Shown: piece by piece, positions 9,266 to 22,345 of the stretch
How positions within the stretch are numbered: position 1 is the stretch's first letter
Layout of the letters: each line of letters starts with the position of its first letter
Assembly (NCBI RefSeq): GCF_011516645.4
Contig: NZ_CP088285.1
Location: 8,698,501-8,762,500 of the forward strand
Length of the DNA: 64,000 bases
Origin: Bradyrhizobium septentrionale
Lineage (GTDB): Bacteria; Pseudomonadota; Alphaproteobacteria; Rhizobiales; Xanthobacteraceae
Reading direction: 5' to 3'
Program-made: the position numbers and the translations under genes
The notes under the pieces: generated by a model
Database searches by the model: none
Seen by the model: the letters and a program-made list of their open reading frames with translations, nothing else
Told to the model about the DNA's origin: nothing

Positions 9266-9571
9266 TTACCAGCTCGACTTCACGAGCCCGGGAACCAGGC
9301 CCTTGGAGCCGAGTTCACGCAGCGCGATGCGCGAGAGCTTGTTCTTGCGATAGTTCGAGCGCGGACGCCCGGTCAGCTCGCAGCGGTTGCGGATGCGCGT
9401 CGGCGACGAGTTGCGCGGCATCTCGGCGAGCTTCAGCGTCGCCGCGAAGCGCTCTTCCATCGGCTTGGTCTTGTCGGCGATGATCGCCTTCAGCTTCTCA
9501 CGCTGCGGGGCGGCATTCTTCGCCATCCGCTTGCGCCGGTTATTCTTCTCGATCGAACTCTTCTTTGCCAT
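9266..9571 (-). CDS. rpsN: 30S ribosomal protein S14, zinc-free type
   Basis: 101 residues with the C-terminal [20 protein letters not shown] motif. Only one of the four zinc-ribbon cysteines is present, so this is the longer zinc-independent form usual in Proteobacteria. S14 is a 30S head protein. It lies 46 nt after rplE and 14 nt before rpsH. Confidence 0.96.
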   Translation of the reverse strand: MAKKSSIEKNNRRKRMAKNAAPQREKLKAIIADKTKPMEERFAATLKLAEMPRNSSPTRIRNRCELTGRPRSNYRKNKLSRIALRELGSKGLVPGLVKSSW

Positions 9572-9617
9572 GCTTGGCTCCTGGGTATCCGCGTTTGAGT
9601 GGCTTTGGCTCAGCTAC

Positions 9618-10175
9618 TCACTGCCGGAACGGGAAATTGAAAGCGGCCAACAAGGCACGTGCCTCGTCGTCGGTCTTGGCGGTGGTGCACACCGTGATGT
9701 CCATGCCACGCGCTTCCGAGACCTTGTCGAAGTCGATCTCGGGGAAAATGATGTGCTCCTTGATGCCGAGCGAATAATTGCCGCGGCCGTCGAAGCTCTT
9801 CGGGTTCAGGCCGCGGAAGTCGCGGACGCGGGGCAGCGCCACGTTCACCAGGCGGTCGATGAACTCGTACATATGGGTCTTGCGCAGCGTGACCTTGCAG
9901 CCGATCGGCTGGTTCTCGCGCAGCTTGAAGGTCGCGATCGCGATCCGCGAATAGGTCACGATCGCCTTCTGGCCGGCGATCAGGCTCAATTCGGCAGCGG
10001 CGGTCTCGGCCTTCTTGCGGTCGTTGACGGAATCGCCGACGCCCATGTTGAGTACGACCTTGTCGAGACGCGGCACCTGCATCACGTTGGCATAGCCGAA
10101 CTTCTCGGTCATCATGCCGCGGATCTTCTTGTCATACTCCGCGCGCAGGCGCGGCGTGTAAGCTGTATCAGCCAT
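9618..10175 (-). CDS. rplE: 50S ribosomal protein L5
   Basis: 185 residues from [20 protein letters not shown], with the conserved [15 protein letters not shown] and [20 protein letters not shown] segments. L5 carries 5S rRNA and touches P-site tRNA. The reading frame extends 32 codons upstream, but the ATG at 10175 matches the family start. This start overlaps the rplX stop by 8 nt (ATGGCTGA), implying translational coupling. Confidence 0.96.
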   Translation of the reverse strand: MADTAYTPRLRAEYDKKIRGMMTEKFGYANVMQVPRLDKVVLNMGVGDSVNDRKKAETAAAELSLIAGQKAIVTYSRIAIATFKLRENQPIGCKVTLRKTHMYEFIDRLVNVALPRVRDFRGLNPKSFDGRGNYSLGIKEHIIFPEIDFDKVSEARGMDITVCTTAKTDDEARALLAAFNFPFRQ

Positions 10176-10482
10176 CGATCTCTGCTCCCGAGCTCTTGGC
10201 AACACGAACCTTCTTGCCATCGGCCTGAATCTTGAACCCAATGCGGGTCGGCTTGCCGTCCTTGCCGACATACGCCACGTTGGACAGGTGGATCGGCATC
10301 TCCTTGGAGATGATGCCGCCTTCCTGGGTCTGGCTCTGCTTCTGGTGACGCTTCACCATGTTGATGCCGCGCACGAGAGCCTTGTTCTCGTCCGGACGCA
10401 CCTCGAACACCTCGCCGGTGCGACCCTTGTCGCGGCCGGTGAGCACCATGACCTTATCGCCCTTGCGGATCTTGGCAGCCAT
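10168..10482 (-). CDS. rplX: 50S ribosomal protein L24
   Basis: 104 residues. [20 protein letters not shown] is the KOW motif that defines L24, an assembly initiator binding near the 5' end of 23S rRNA. Its ATG overlaps the rplN stop by one base (TGATG), and its own stop overlaps the rplE start by 8 nt, so the three genes are coupled. The longer open frame upstream is only the shadow of rplN. Confidence 0.96.
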   Translation of the reverse strand: MAAKIRKGDKVMVLTGRDKGRTGEVFEVRPDENKALVRGINMVKRHQKQSQTQEGGIISKEMPIHLSNVAYVGKDGKPTRIGFKIQADGKKVRVAKSSGAEIDG

Positions 10483-10850
10483 CACAGCACCTCCGGCGCA
10501 AGCGAAATGATCTTCATGTGGTTCTTGGCGCGCAGCTCGCGCGGCACCGGCCCGAAGATACGGGTGCCGACCGGCTCGGACTGATTGTTGATCAGCACGG
10601 CGGCGTTGCGGTCGAAACGGATGACCGAACCGTCGGCGCGGCGGATGTCCTTGCGGACCCGGACCACGACGGCCTTCATCACGTCGCCCTTCTTCACCTT
10701 GCCACGCGGAATGGCTTCCTTGATCGACACAACGATAACGTCGCCCACGGTGGCATAGCGGCGCTTGGAACCTCCAAGAACCTTGATGCACATGACACGG
10801 CGTGCGCCTGAATTATCGGCCACGTCGAGGTTGGTCTGCATCTGAATCAT
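10482..10850 (-). CDS. rplN: 50S ribosomal protein L14
   Basis: 122 residues, [20 protein letters not shown] onward, ending with [20 protein letters not shown]. This is among the best conserved large-subunit proteins and the length is exact. It contributes to intersubunit bridges B5 and B8. It lies 75 nt after rpsQ and is coupled to rplX through TGATG. Confidence 0.98.
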
Positions 10851-10925
10851 TGATGCACCTCGTCCTCTTTCTGCGCTTTAGCGCGCCCAAAATTTTCCTG
10901 AATTCCCTCGGCCAGGCCGAAGTGA

Positions 10926-11174
10926 TCAGGCCGTTTTCTTGTGTTCGCCCCGGACCACGGTCCAGCGCTTCAGCTTCGAGATCGGCTTCGATTCCTCGAT
11001 CCAGACCATGTCGCCCGGCTTGAACTGGTTGTTCTCGTCGTGCGCGTGGTAGTTCTTGGAACGGCGGATCGTCTTCTTGTAGATCGGGTGGGTGAAGCGG
11101 CGATCGACGCGCACCACGATGGTCTTGGCTTGCTTGTCGCTGACGACCACGCCCTGCAGAGTACGTTTCGGCAT
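10926..11174 (-). CDS. rpsQ: 30S ribosomal protein S17
   Basis: 82 residues, [20 protein letters not shown] onward, an OB-fold primary 16S rRNA-binding protein. The conserved [19 protein letters not shown] loop is present. Normal length. It lies 9 nt after rpmC; the 75-nt gap to rplN is the largest within the S10-spc junction. Confidence 0.97.
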   Translation of the reverse strand: MPKRTLQGVVVSDKQAKTIVVRVDRRFTHPIYKKTIRRSKNYHAHDENNQFKPGDMVWIEESKPISKLKRWTVVRGEHKKTA

Positions 11175-11183
11175 AGGCTTCCC

Positions 11184-11390
11184 TTACTTCTTCTTCGCGC
11201 GCAGCTGCGCGGCGACGGTCTTGATACGAGCGATATCGCGGCGGGCTTCCCGCATCCGCGAGGTGTTCTCCAGCTGCCCGGTGGCGCGCTGGAAACGCAG
11301 GTTGAAGCGTTCCTTCTTCAGGTTAAGGACCGCGTCTTCCCGCTGGTCGTCGCTCATCGCGCGAATGTCTTCAACTTTCATCTCGGCCAT
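11184..11390 (-). CDS. rpmC: 50S ribosomal protein L29
   Basis: 68 residues forming two long helices; [20 protein letters not shown] is the family signature. L29 lies at the tunnel exit next to L23, where trigger factor and SRP dock. It begins 5 nt after rplP ends. Confidence 0.96.
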   Translation of the reverse strand: MAEMKVEDIRAMSDDQREDAVLNLKKERFNLRFQRATGQLENTSRMREARRDIARIKTVAAQLRAKKK

Positions 11391-11395
11391 GGCGA

Positions 11396-11809
11396 TTACT
11401 CCGCAATGCGCGCAACGAAGCGCGTCTTGATCGGCAGCTTGGCGGCGGCGAGCGACAGCGCCTCCTTGGCGGTCTGCACCGGCACGCCGTCGATCTCAAA
11501 CATCACGCGGCCCGGCTTGATCCGGACCACCCACAATTCCGGCGCACCCTTGCCGGAGCCCATGCGGACTTCGGCGGGCTTCTTCGACACCGGCACGTCC
11601 GGGAACACGCGGATCCAGACGCGGCCGGCGCGCTTCATGTGACGGGTCAGCGCGCGGCGTGCGGCTTCGATCTGACGGGCGGTGACGCGCTCAGGCTCCA
11701 TCGCCTTCAGGCCGAACTGGCCGAACGCCAACGTCGCGCCAGAGGTCGCAACGCCGTGGATACGGCCCTTATGCGCCTTCCGGAACTTCGTTTTCTTAGG
11801 TTGCATCAT
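11396..11809 (-). CDS. rplP: 50S ribosomal protein L16
   Basis: 137 residues, [20 protein letters not shown] onward, with the [20 protein letters not shown] and [12 protein letters not shown] segments near the A-site tRNA. Two consecutive ATG codons (11809, 11806) make the first residue uncertain by one. It lies 30 nt after rpsC and 5 nt before rpmC. Confidence 0.97.
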   Translation of the reverse strand: MMQPKKTKFRKAHKGRIHGVATSGATLAFGQFGLKAMEPERVTARQIEAARRALTRHMKRAGRVWIRVFPDVPVSKKPAEVRMGSGKGAPELWVVRIKPGRVMFEIDGVPVQTAKEALSLAAAKLPIKTRFVARIAE

Positions 11810-11839
11810 GGCTTTAAGCCCTCAAATTCCTGCTTTGCC

Positions 11840-12541
11840 TCAAGCGGCGTCGCGGCGCGAACGCGGGGTATTGTCGCCCTCGGCCATCTTCTTGTCCTGG
11901 GCCATCGGATCGTGCTCGAGGATCTCGCCCTTGAAGATCCAGACCTTGACGCCGCAGGTGCCGAAGGTCGTGAACGCGGTGGCAACGCCGTAGTCGACGT
12001 CGGCGCGCAGCGTGTGCAGCGGCACGCGGCCTTCGCGGTACCACTCCATGCGCGCGATTTCGGCGCCGCCGAGACGGCCGGAGCAGTTGATGCGGATGCC
12101 CTCCGCGCCGAGACGCATCGCCGACTGCACGGCGCGCTTCATGGCGCGGCGGAACGCAACGCGGCGCTCGAGCTGCTGGGCGATCGATTCAGCGACCAGG
12201 GTCGCGTCGAGCTCCGGCTTGCGGATTTCGACGATGTTGATCACGACGTCCGACGAGGTGATGTCGGCGACCTTCTTGCGCAGCTTGTCGATGTCGGCGC
12301 CCTTCTTGCCGATCACGACGCCCGGACGGGCCGAGTGGATCGTCACGCGGCACTTCTTGTGCGGGCGCTCGATCACGATGCGGGCGACGGCCGCCTGCTT
12401 GAGCTCCTTGTGCAGGATCTCGCGGATCTTGACGTCCTCGTGCAGGAGCTTGCCGTATTCCTGCTTGCCGGCGAACCAACGGGAGTCCCAGGTCCGGTTG
12501 ATGCCGAGACGCAGCCCGATTGGATTGATCTTTTGACCCAT
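11840..12541 (-). CDS. rpsC: 30S ribosomal protein S3
   Basis: 233 residues, [20 protein letters not shown] onward, with the KH domain ([15 protein letters not shown], about 73-87) and the C-terminal [16 protein letters not shown] region. S3 is at the mRNA entry and has helicase activity with S4 and S5. The length, with a short extended tail ending RSRRDAA, is usual for the group. Confidence 0.97.
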   Translation of the reverse strand: MGQKINPIGLRLGINRTWDSRWFAGKQEYGKLLHEDVKIREILHKELKQAAVARIVIERPHKKCRVTIHSARPGVVIGKKGADIDKLRKKVADITSSDVVINIVEIRKPELDATLVAESIAQQLERRVAFRRAMKRAVQSAMRLGAEGIRINCSGRLGGAEIARMEWYREGRVPLHTLRADVDYGVATAFTTFGTCGVKVWIFKGEILEHDPMAQDKKMAEGDNTPRSRRDAA

Positions 12542-12561
12542 CGTCTTCTCCTGCGCCCTTC

Positions 12562-12948
12562 TTAGGCGCTTGCCTCGGCCTCGACCTGACGAACCACGAT
12601 GGTCAGGTGCGAGAACGGTTTGAACACACGGCCCGAACGGCCACGGCCGCGCGGAGCAAAACGCTTCATCACGATGCCGTTGCCGACATGCGCCTCGGCA
12701 ACGACGAGATCGTCGACATCGAGGTCATGATTGTTCTCGGCGTTGGCGATCGCCGATTCCAGGCACTTCTTGACGTCGACCGCGATCCGCTTGCGCGAGA
12801 ACTGCAGGTCGGCGAGCGCTGCCGCAGCCTTGCGGCCGCGGATCAGCTGCGCCACCAGGTTCAGCTTCTGCGGGCTGACGCGCAGCATGCGGGCGACGGC
12901 CTTGGCCTCATTGTCCGCGAGGCTACGTTCGCGCTTTGGTTTGCTCAT
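12562..12948 (-). CDS. rplV: 50S ribosomal protein L22
   Basis: 128 residues. The globular part starts with [20 protein letters not shown]; the beta-hairpin loop that lines the exit tunnel is the segment [20 protein letters not shown]. Macrolide resistance in other bacteria maps to this loop, and no deletion or insertion is seen. It lies 10 nt after rpsS and 20 nt before rpsC. Confidence 0.97.
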   Translation of the reverse strand: MSKPKRERSLADNEAKAVARMLRVSPQKLNLVAQLIRGRKAAAALADLQFSRKRIAVDVKKCLESAIANAENNHDLDVDDLVVAEAHVGNGIVMKRFAPRGRGRSGRVFKPFSHLTIVVRQVEAEASA

Positions 12949-12958
12949 CGTCTATTCC

Positions 12959-13237
12959 TCAAGCCTTCTTGGCTTTCTTGTCGCCCGAGTGGCCGTGGAA
13001 GGTCCGGGTCGGCGAGAACTCGCCGAACTTGTGACCCACCATTTCCTCGTTGATCGCCACCGGCACATGCTTCTGGCCGTTGTAGACACCGAAGGTCAGG
13101 CCGACGAACTGCGGCAGGATGGTGGAGCGGCGGCTCCAGATCTTGATGACGTCGTGACGGCCGGACGCGCGGGCGGCATCTGCCTTCTTGAGCAGAGAAC
13201 CCTCGACGAACGGGCCTTTCCAGACTGAACGAACCAT
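12959..13237 (-). CDS. rpsS: 30S ribosomal protein S19
   Basis: 92 residues, [20 protein letters not shown] onward, with the signature [21 protein letters not shown]19 pairs with S13 in the 30S head. It lies 12 nt after rplB and 10 nt before rplV. Confidence 0.98.
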   Translation of the reverse strand: MVRSVWKGPFVEGSLLKKADAARASGRHDVIKIWSRRSTILPQFVGLTFGVYNGQKHVPVAINEEMVGHKFGEFSPTRTFHGHSGDKKAKKA

Positions 13238-13249
13238 GTCCGGCGTTCC

Positions 13250-14083
13250 TTACTTCTTCCGCTTGTGGCGGCTGAGGAGAATGAATTTGTTGGTCGACTT
13301 GTTGGTGCGGGTCTTCTTGCCCTTGGTCGGCTTGCCCCACGGAGTAACCGGGTGGCGACCGCCCGAGGTACGACCTTCACCACCGCCGTGCGGATGGTCG
13401 ATCGGGTTCATGACGACGCCGCGGTTATGCGGACGCCAGCCGAGCCAGCGGGTACGACCGGCCTTGCCGATCGAGATGTTCATGTGATCCGGGTTCGAGA
13501 CCGCGCCGATCGTGCCGCGGCAACGGCCGTGCACGAGACGCTGCTCGCCCGAGTTCAGGCGGACGATCACGTAGTCCTGGTCGCGGCCGACGATCTGGGC
13601 GTAGGTGCCGGCGGAGCGCGCCAGCTGGCCGCCCTTGCCGATCTTCAGCTCGATGTTGTGCACGATCGTGCCGACCGGCATGTTGCCGAGCGGCATGACG
13701 TTACCCGGCTTGACGTCGACATAGTTGCCGGCGACGACGGTGTCGCCCGCCGCCAGACGCTGCGGCGCCAGGATGTAGGCCAGCTCACCGTCCTGATACT
13801 TGATCAGCGCGATGAAGGCGGTGCGGTTCGGATCGTACTCGAGCCGCTCCACGACCGCCGGCATGTCCACCTTGTCGCGGCGGAAGTCGACGGTGCGGTA
13901 GGCCTTCTTGTGGCCGCCGCCGCGGAAGCGCACGGTGATGCGGCCGGTGTTGTTGCGGCCGCCATTGCCGAGCTTGCCCTCGGTCAGTGCCTTCACCGGC
14001 TTGCCCTTGTAGAGCGCCGAACGATCGACCATGACCAGCTGGCGCTGGCCCGGCGTCGTAGGATTGTAGGTTTTCAATGCCAT
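13250..14083 (-). CDS. rplB: 50S ribosomal protein L2
   Basis: 277 residues, [20 protein letters not shown] onward. The peptidyl-transferase-associated C-terminal motif [20 protein letters not shown] contains the conserved histidine shown to be important for peptide bond formation in E. coli. Full length; 12 nt from both neighbours. Confidence 0.98.
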   Translation of the reverse strand: MALKTYNPTTPGQRQLVMVDRSALYKGKPVKALTEGKLGNGGRNNTGRITVRFRGGGHKKAYRTVDFRRDKVDMPAVVERLEYDPNRTAFIALIKYQDGELAYILAPQRLAAGDTVVAGNYVDVKPGNVMPLGNMPVGTIVHNIELKIGKGGQLARSAGTYAQIVGRDQDYVIVRLNSGEQRLVHGRCRGTIGAVSNPDHMNISIGKAGRTRWLGWRPHNRGVVMNPIDHPHGGGEGRTSGGRHPVTPWGKPTKGKKTRTNKSTNKFILLSRHKRKK

Positions 14084-14095
14084 CGTCGTTGCGCC

Positions 14096-14395
14096 TTATA
14101 GTCCGGTAGTCACGTCGATGCGGTGGCCCTCTTCAAGGGTCACGATCGCGCGCTTGGAGTCCGACTGCGAGCCGAGATTGCCGCGGAACACCTTGGTCTT
14201 GCCCTTGCGGACGAGGGTGTTGACGCTCTTCACCTTGACGTCGAACAGCTTCTCGACCGCTTCCTTGATCTGCGGCTTGGTCGCCTTGCCGGCGACCTTG
14301 AACATCACCTTGTTGTGCTCGGAGGCGAGCGTCGCCTTTTCCGTCACGACAGGCGAGATGATGACGTCGTAGTGGCGCGGATCGATGTTCTTCAT
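14096..14395 (-). CDS. rplW: 50S ribosomal protein L23
   Basis: 99 residues. [20 protein letters not shown] is the family N-terminus, and the central [19 protein letters not shown] loop reaches the exit tunnel. It is the docking site for trigger factor, SRP and SecYEG. Its ATG overlaps the rplD stop (ATGA), so translation is probably coupled. Confidence 0.97.
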   Translation of the reverse strand: MKNIDPRHYDVIISPVVTEKATLASEHNKVMFKVAGKATKPQIKEAVEKLFDVKVKSVNTLVRKGKTKVFRGNLGSQSDSKRAIVTLEEGHRIDVTTGL

Positions 14396-15012
14396 TTGAA
14401 GCGCGCCTCCAGCGCATCAACCGCAGCCTTGGTCAGCACCAGCTTGTGGCGGCGGAGAATGTCGTAGACGTTGATGCCCTGGATCGGCAGCACGTCGATG
14501 TTCGGAATGTTGCGGGCCGCGATCGCGAAACCGTTGTTCAGCTCCGCGCCGTCGATGATCAGCGCATTGGTCAAGCCGAGACCCGAGAAGTGCCCGATCA
14601 AAGCCTTGGTCTTGGCGGCCTCGAGCTGCGCATTGTCGATCACGATCAGCCCGCCGTCCTTCGCTTTGGCCGACAGCGCATGCTTCAGCGCGAGCGCGCG
14701 CACCTTCTTCGGCAGGTCGGTCGCATGGGAGCGAACCACCGGACCGAACGCACGGCCACCGCCGCGGAACTGCGGCACGCGGGCCGAGCCGTGACGGGCG
14801 CCGCCGGTGCCCTTCTGCTTGTACATCTTCTTGCCGGTGCGCCAGACGTCGGCGCGGCCCTGGGTCTTGTGCGTGCCGGCCTGACGCTTGTTCAGCTGCC
14901 ACTGCACGCAGCGCTGAATGATGTCCTTGCGCGGCTCGAGACCGAAGATCTCGTCCGACAGCTGAACCGAGCCAGCGTCCTTGCCTTCAAGGGTGGTGAC
15001 TTTCAATTCCAT
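14392..15012 (-). CDS. rplD: 50S ribosomal protein L4
   Basis: 206 residues from [20 protein letters not shown]. The long tunnel-lining loop includes [20 protein letters not shown] and [10 protein letters not shown]. In enteric bacteria L4 represses the S10 operon; no matching leader could be recognised here. The frame stays open 17 codons upstream, but ATG 15012 fits the family and begins 1 nt after the rplC stop. Confidence 0.96.
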   Translation of the reverse strand: MELKVTTLEGKDAGSVQLSDEIFGLEPRKDIIQRCVQWQLNKRQAGTHKTQGRADVWRTGKKMYKQKGTGGARHGSARVPQFRGGGRAFGPVVRSHATDLPKKVRALALKHALSAKAKDGGLIVIDNAQLEAAKTKALIGHFSGLGLTNALIIDGAELNNGFAIAARNIPNIDVLPIQGINVYDILRRHKLVLTKAAVDALEARFK

Positions 15013-15013
15013 C

Positions 15014-15733
15014 TCACACGCCCTCCTTCTCGGCCACAGCCTCGGCAGCTTCGCCGCCGGCAACCTTGAACTTGCCGGGCTTCGGAGCTTCCTTCGGCAG
15101 CGGCTTCTTCACCGCGTCGCGCACCGAGATCCAGCCGCCCTTGGAGCCGGGAACGGCGCCTTCGACGAGGATCAGGCCGCGCTCGACGTCGGTCGAAACC
15201 ACGCGCAGGTTGAGCGTGGTGATGCGATCGACGCCCATGTGACCAGGCATCTTCTTGTTCTTGAAGGTCTTGCCGGGGTCCTGACGGCCACCGGTCGAAC
15301 CGATCGAGCGGTGCGAGACCGACACACCGTGGGTGGCGCGCAGACCGCCGAAATTCCAGCGCTTCATGCCGCCGGCAAAACCCTTACCGATCGAGGTGCC
15401 GGTCACGTCGACGAACTGGCCGACCACGAAATGATCCGCCTGGATCTCCGCGCCGACCGGGATCAGCGCGTCCTCGGACACGCGGAACTCGGCGACCTTG
15501 CGCTTCGGCTCGACCTTGGCGACCGCGAACTGGCCGCGTTCGGCCTTCGGCATGTACACCGTCTTGCGGGCGCCGGAGCCGAGCTGAAGGGCGACATAGC
15601 CGTTCTTCTCGGTCGTGCGGTGGCCCAGCACCTGGCAGTTGCCCAACTTCAGCACGGTCACAGGGATATGCTCGCCGGTCTCCGTAAAGACCCGCGTCAT
15701 CCCGACCTTCTGTGCGATCACTCCGGAGCGCAT
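15014..15733 (-). CDS. rplC: 50S ribosomal protein L3
   Basis: 239 residues, [20 protein letters not shown] onward. The loop near the peptidyl transferase centre reads [18 protein letters not shown] and keeps the glutamine that PrmB methylates in E. coli. The C-terminal tail after about residue 215 ([20 protein letters not shown]) is acidic and typical of alphaproteobacteria. It lies 54 nt after rpsJ. Confidence 0.97.
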   Translation of the reverse strand: MRSGVIAQKVGMTRVFTETGEHIPVTVLKLGNCQVLGHRTTEKNGYVALQLGSGARKTVYMPKAERGQFAVAKVEPKRKVAEFRVSEDALIPVGAEIQADHFVVGQFVDVTGTSIGKGFAGGMKRWNFGGLRATHGVSVSHRSIGSTGGRQDPGKTFKNKKMPGHMGVDRITTLNLRVVSTDVERGLILVEGAVPGSKGGWISVRDAVKKPLPKEAPKPGKFKVAGGEAAEAVAEKEGV

Positions 15734-15787
15734 CGGCGTGCTTCCTGTCTTTCTGTCCGCAAGCGGCGGACGTAAAAATCCAAAACC

Positions 15788-16096
15788 TTAGAGCTTGATC
15801 TCGACGTCGACACCGGCGGCCAGGTCGAGCTTCATCAGCGCATCGACGGTCTGCGGGGTCGGGTCGACAATGTCGAGGAGGCGCTTGTGGGTGCGCATCT
15901 CGAATTGCTCGCGGCTCTTCTTGTCAACGTGCGGCGAACGGTTGACGGTGAACTTCTCGATGCGGGTCGGCAGCGGAATCGGTCCGCGAACCTGCGCACC
16001 GGTGCGCTTCGCCGTGTTCACGATCTCACGGGTCGACGTATCGAGGATTCGATGGTCGAACGCCTTGAGACGGATGCGAATGTTTTGGCCGTTCAT
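15788..16096 (-). CDS. rpsJ: 30S ribosomal protein S10
   Basis: 102 residues from [20 protein letters not shown]; also the transcription antitermination factor NusE, partner of NusB. An ATG two codons upstream (16102) is in frame; the shorter form matches the family and is preferred, though the Shine-Dalgarno is weak for both. It opens the S10 operon, 86 nt after tuf, and a palindromic repeat fills that gap. Confidence 0.95.
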
Positions 16097-16116
16097 TGCC
16101 ATATTCTTTCTTTAGT

Positions 16117-16179
16117 GAGTGGCGAGTAGCGAGTAGCGAATGGATCGACCCACCCGCTACTCGCCATTCCCTATTCGCG
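16117..16179. repeat. Short palindromic repeat between tuf and rpsJ
   Basis: GAGTGGCGAGTAGCGAGTAG followed by CGAATGG pairs imperfectly with CCGCTACTCGCC and CCTATTCGCG after a short loop. It is the same element family as at 3488-3546. Confidence 0.75.
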
Positions 16180-16182
16180 TAC

Positions 16183-17373
<1,191 letters not shown>

Positions 17374-17413
17374 TTGACTCTCCGTTCAGTCGTTAGTTGC
17401 TAACCAACGACAA

Positions 17414-19486
<2,073 letters not shown>

Positions 19487-19516
19487 AGGCTGTTCCTTAA
19501 ATTCCGTGTTTCGCCG

Positions 19517-20002
<486 letters not shown>

Positions 20003-20374
20003 TTACTTAGGACGCTTCGCGCCGTACTTCGAACGGCGCTGCTTACGGTTCTTGACGCCCTGGGTATCCAGCACGCCGCGGAGGATGTGGTAGCGCACGC
20101 CGGGCAAGTCCTTGACGCGGCCGCCGCGGATCATGACCACCGAGTGCTCCTGCAGGTTATGGCCTTCACCAGGGATGTAGCCGATCACCTCGAAGCCGTT
20201 GGTCAGGCGCACCTTGGCGACCTTACGAAGCGCCGAGTTCGGCTTCTTCGGCGTCGTGGTGTAGACGCGCGTGCAAACGCCGCGCTTCTGCGGCGACTGC
20301 TGCAGCGCCGGCACCTTCTTGCGCGACTTCTGCACTTCACGTGGTTTTGCGATCAGCTGGTTGATCGTCGGCAT
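20003..20374 (-). CDS. rpsL: 30S ribosomal protein S12
   Basis: 123 residues from [20 protein letters not shown]. The decoding-centre loops [13 protein letters not shown] and [14 protein letters not shown] are unmodified, with lysines at the positions where streptomycin-resistance substitutions occur, so the sequence predicts sensitivity at this target. The open frame extends upstream, but ATG 20374 is the universal start. It is the first gene of the str operon, about 400 nt after the predicted promoter. Confidence 0.97.
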   Translation of the reverse strand: MPTINQLIAKPREVQKSRKKVPALQQSPQKRGVCTRVYTTTPKKPNSALRKVAKVRLTNGFEVIGYIPGEGHNLQEHSVVMIRGGRVKDLPGVRYHILRGVLDTQGVKNRKQRRSKYGAKRPK

Positions 20375-20778
20375 GCAGCCTTCACCCTTTAGTTCGCGCG
20401 AAAGCCTTGAATGGCTCCGCAAATTTCTTCTCAGGACTAGCCGTCCCGTACGGCCCGCTCGACGCGGAACAAGCAACCGCGCAAAGCGAAATCGCGCCAA
20501 CCACTCATCGCTGAGCGGAAAGCGCATCGACGCCACAGAGGACCGCGATCCCGGACCGTTCAGCGTTCGCTGTTCGGTCCGCCACCGAGGTCATGCATCC
20601 GAATTCACTCTCAAGAGGACGTGCTCAAGAGAACTAAAATCGTCCTGGCATTGCCTAGCTATCATCGACAGCGTTTGAGCGGCATTCGTCGAGGTTGGTG
20701 CCCGTCCGGCTCCTCAAAAAAGGGCCTTCGGGTGTTCCGTTCCGACGCTGGCGTAGCTCACCGCCTGTCGTTAAGTGG
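20375..20778 (-). other. Long untranslated leader before rpsL
   Basis: About 400 nt lie between the predicted transcription start (near 20778) and the rpsL ATG. The segment has no credible coding frame. Just after the predicted start there is a short hairpin-forming GGCGGTGAGCTACGCC and then a run of six T on the minus strand; I could not form a convincing terminator from them. A leader of this length suggests post-transcriptional control or processing, but no known motif was recognised. Confidence 0.45.
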
Positions 20779-20784
20779 GGGCCT

Positions 20785-20812
20785 TGTATAATCGAGAGAT
20801 AGTGAAGTCAAG
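20785..20812 (-). promoter_or_regulatory. Predicted housekeeping promoter of the str operon
   Basis: On the minus strand CTTGAC, 16 nt, TATACA. CTTGAC is the favoured -35 of alphaproteobacterial housekeeping promoters, and this is the only good match in the 703-nt gap upstream of rpsL. Confidence 0.55.
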
Positions 20813-20934
20813 CAAAACGACAAGCAAAGAAACTCCTCTGGCGCTTGCAGATTTTGCATTTCGCCGGCGCACGGTGTGCGACGGAATATGACGGCCTTCG
20901 CACCTCCCCTCGCCCTTTGACCGAGTCGCGGGCC

Positions 20935-20962
20935 ACCCGGCAGAATCATATTATATCCGGGT
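20935..20962. promoter_or_regulatory. Inverted repeat upstream of the FAD oxidoreductase gene
   Basis: ACCCGG and CCGGGT are separated by 16 nt that contain an AT-rich TATTATAT core. The site lies about 115 nt before the ATG at 21078 and could be an operator or a small hairpin; no -35 at correct spacing was found. The rest of 20813-21077 shows nothing else. Confidence 0.3.
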
Positions 20963-21077
20963 AAAACAACAATAGAAACAACTCTCCCCAACTTAGACCT
21001 GAAGGCAAACTTCGAAACTAAGCCTTTATTTGCCATTCGCGGCGCAAAAATCGGGGCCACGGCCACGGAACTCACTC

Positions 21078-22289
21078 ATGCGGTACACCGACATCGCGAT
21101 CATCGGCGGCGGTCTTGCGGGCTCGATCGCGGCCGCCATGCTCGGCCGTGCCGGGATACCGAGCGTCCTGATCGACCCCCACCAAGTCTATCCGTTCGAT
21201 TTCCGCGTCGAAAAGATCGCCGGCGACCTCCAGCTCGAGCGATTCGCCAGGACCGGCCTTGCCGATTCCGTGCTCCGTTCGGCGACGCTGGACGGCGAGA
21301 ACTGGATCGCGCGATTCGGCTATCTGCTCGACCGGCAGCCGAGCCGGCAATACGGCATCATGTACGACGCGCTGATCGCGGCGATCCGCAACGAAATAGC
21401 GCGGCCGGCGGAATTCATCTGCGACAAGGTCGCCAGTGTCGCGACCAGTTCCGAGCGGCAGAAGGTCGTACTCTCCAGCGGCGAGGAGATCTCGGCGCGG
21501 CTCGTGGTGCTCGCCAACGGCCTCAACGTCGGGCTGCGCCGGATGCTCGGCATCGAGCGCCTGGTCACGAGCCACAGCCACTCGATCTCGCTCGGCTTCG
21601 ACTTCGTCCCCGTCGGCCGCCCCGCCTTCCCGTTCGCGGCGATGACCTATTTCTCGGAGCGGCCGAGCGACCGCATCCCCTACATCACGCTGTTTCCGGT
21701 CGGGAACCGGATGCGCGCCAACCTCTTCACCTACCGTCAGGCCGACGATCCCTGGCTGCGCGCGATGCGGCGCAATCCGGTCGAGACGCTGAACGCCGCG
21801 CTGCCGAGGTTGCGCCGGCTCACCGGCGAGTTTGACGTCGCCGGCGACATCAAGATCAGGCCCGCCGACGTCTATGTCAGCACCGGTTATCGGCAGGCCG
21901 GCGTCGTGCTGGTCGGTGATGCCTTCGCCAGCACCTGCCCCGTCACCGGTACCGGAACCGACAAGGTGTTCACTGACGTCGCCCAGCTCTGCAACGTCCA
22001 TATCCCGGCCTGGCTTGCGACCGACGGCATGGGCGAGGAGAAGATCACCGCGTTCTACGACGATCCGGTCAAGACGGAATGCGACGCCTGGTCGAACGGC
22101 AAGGCATTCAGCTTCCGCGAGGTCTCGATCGGTACCGGGCCCTACTGGCAAGCCCAACGCTGGGCGCGCTTCTTCGGCTATCGCGGCCGGGGTTGGCTGC
22201 GCCGGCTGCACAGCCCACTGGCGGCATCGTCAGCAGCCCGGCCGGCCAATCGCTTCCGGCAGCGTCCGCACGCAGCCGACGGGGCGTAA
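21078..22289 (+). CDS. FAD-dependent oxidoreductase (PHBH-fold, monooxygenase-like)
   Basis: 403 residues from MRYTDIAIIGGGLAGSIAAA. The N-terminal dinucleotide motif GGGLAG is at about 10-15. A second FAD motif, VVLVGDAFASTCPVTGTGTD (about 275-294), has the GD pair typical of the p-hydroxybenzoate-hydroxylase fold, which covers aromatic monooxygenases, halogenases and geranylgeranyl reductases. No membrane anchor was seen. The start at 21078 places the FAD strand at the N-terminus; a further ATG at 21030 is in frame but has no support. It is divergent from rpsL and convergent with the ABC exporter. The substrate is unknown; neighbours suggest a small tailoring pathway. Confidence 0.8.
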   Translation: MRYTDIAIIGGGLAGSIAAAMLGRAGIPSVLIDPHQVYPFDFRVEKIAGDLQLERFARTGLADSVLRSATLDGENWIARFGYLLDRQPSRQYGIMYDALIAAIRNEIARPAEFICDKVASVATSSERQKVVLSSGEEISARLVVLANGLNVGLRRMLGIERLVTSHSHSISLGFDFVPVGRPAFPFAAMTYFSERPSDRIPYITLFPVGNRMRANLFTYRQADDPWLRAMRRNPVETLNAALPRLRRLTGEFDVAGDIKIRPADVYVSTGYRQAGVVLVGDAFASTCPVTGTGTDKVFTDVAQLCNVHIPAWLATDGMGEEKITAFYDDPVKTECDAWSNGKAFSFREVSIGTGPYWQAQRWARFFGYRGRGWLRRLHSPLAASSAARPANRFRQRPHAADGA

Positions 22290-22345
22290 GGGCCGGGTCG
22301 GCTGAAGAGCGCGCCCGGACCATCGGCGGCAAGGCGGCGCAGGCG

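Noticed and set aside
20375..20536. An N-terminal extension of S12 by 54 residues
   Set aside because: S12 is nearly invariant at its start, and the upstream codons lack any family resemblance.
20705..20730. A T-run on the minus strand in the str leader as a terminator/attenuator
   Set aside because: The six T follow CCCGAAGGCCC, but I could not pair it with a stable stem directly upstream.
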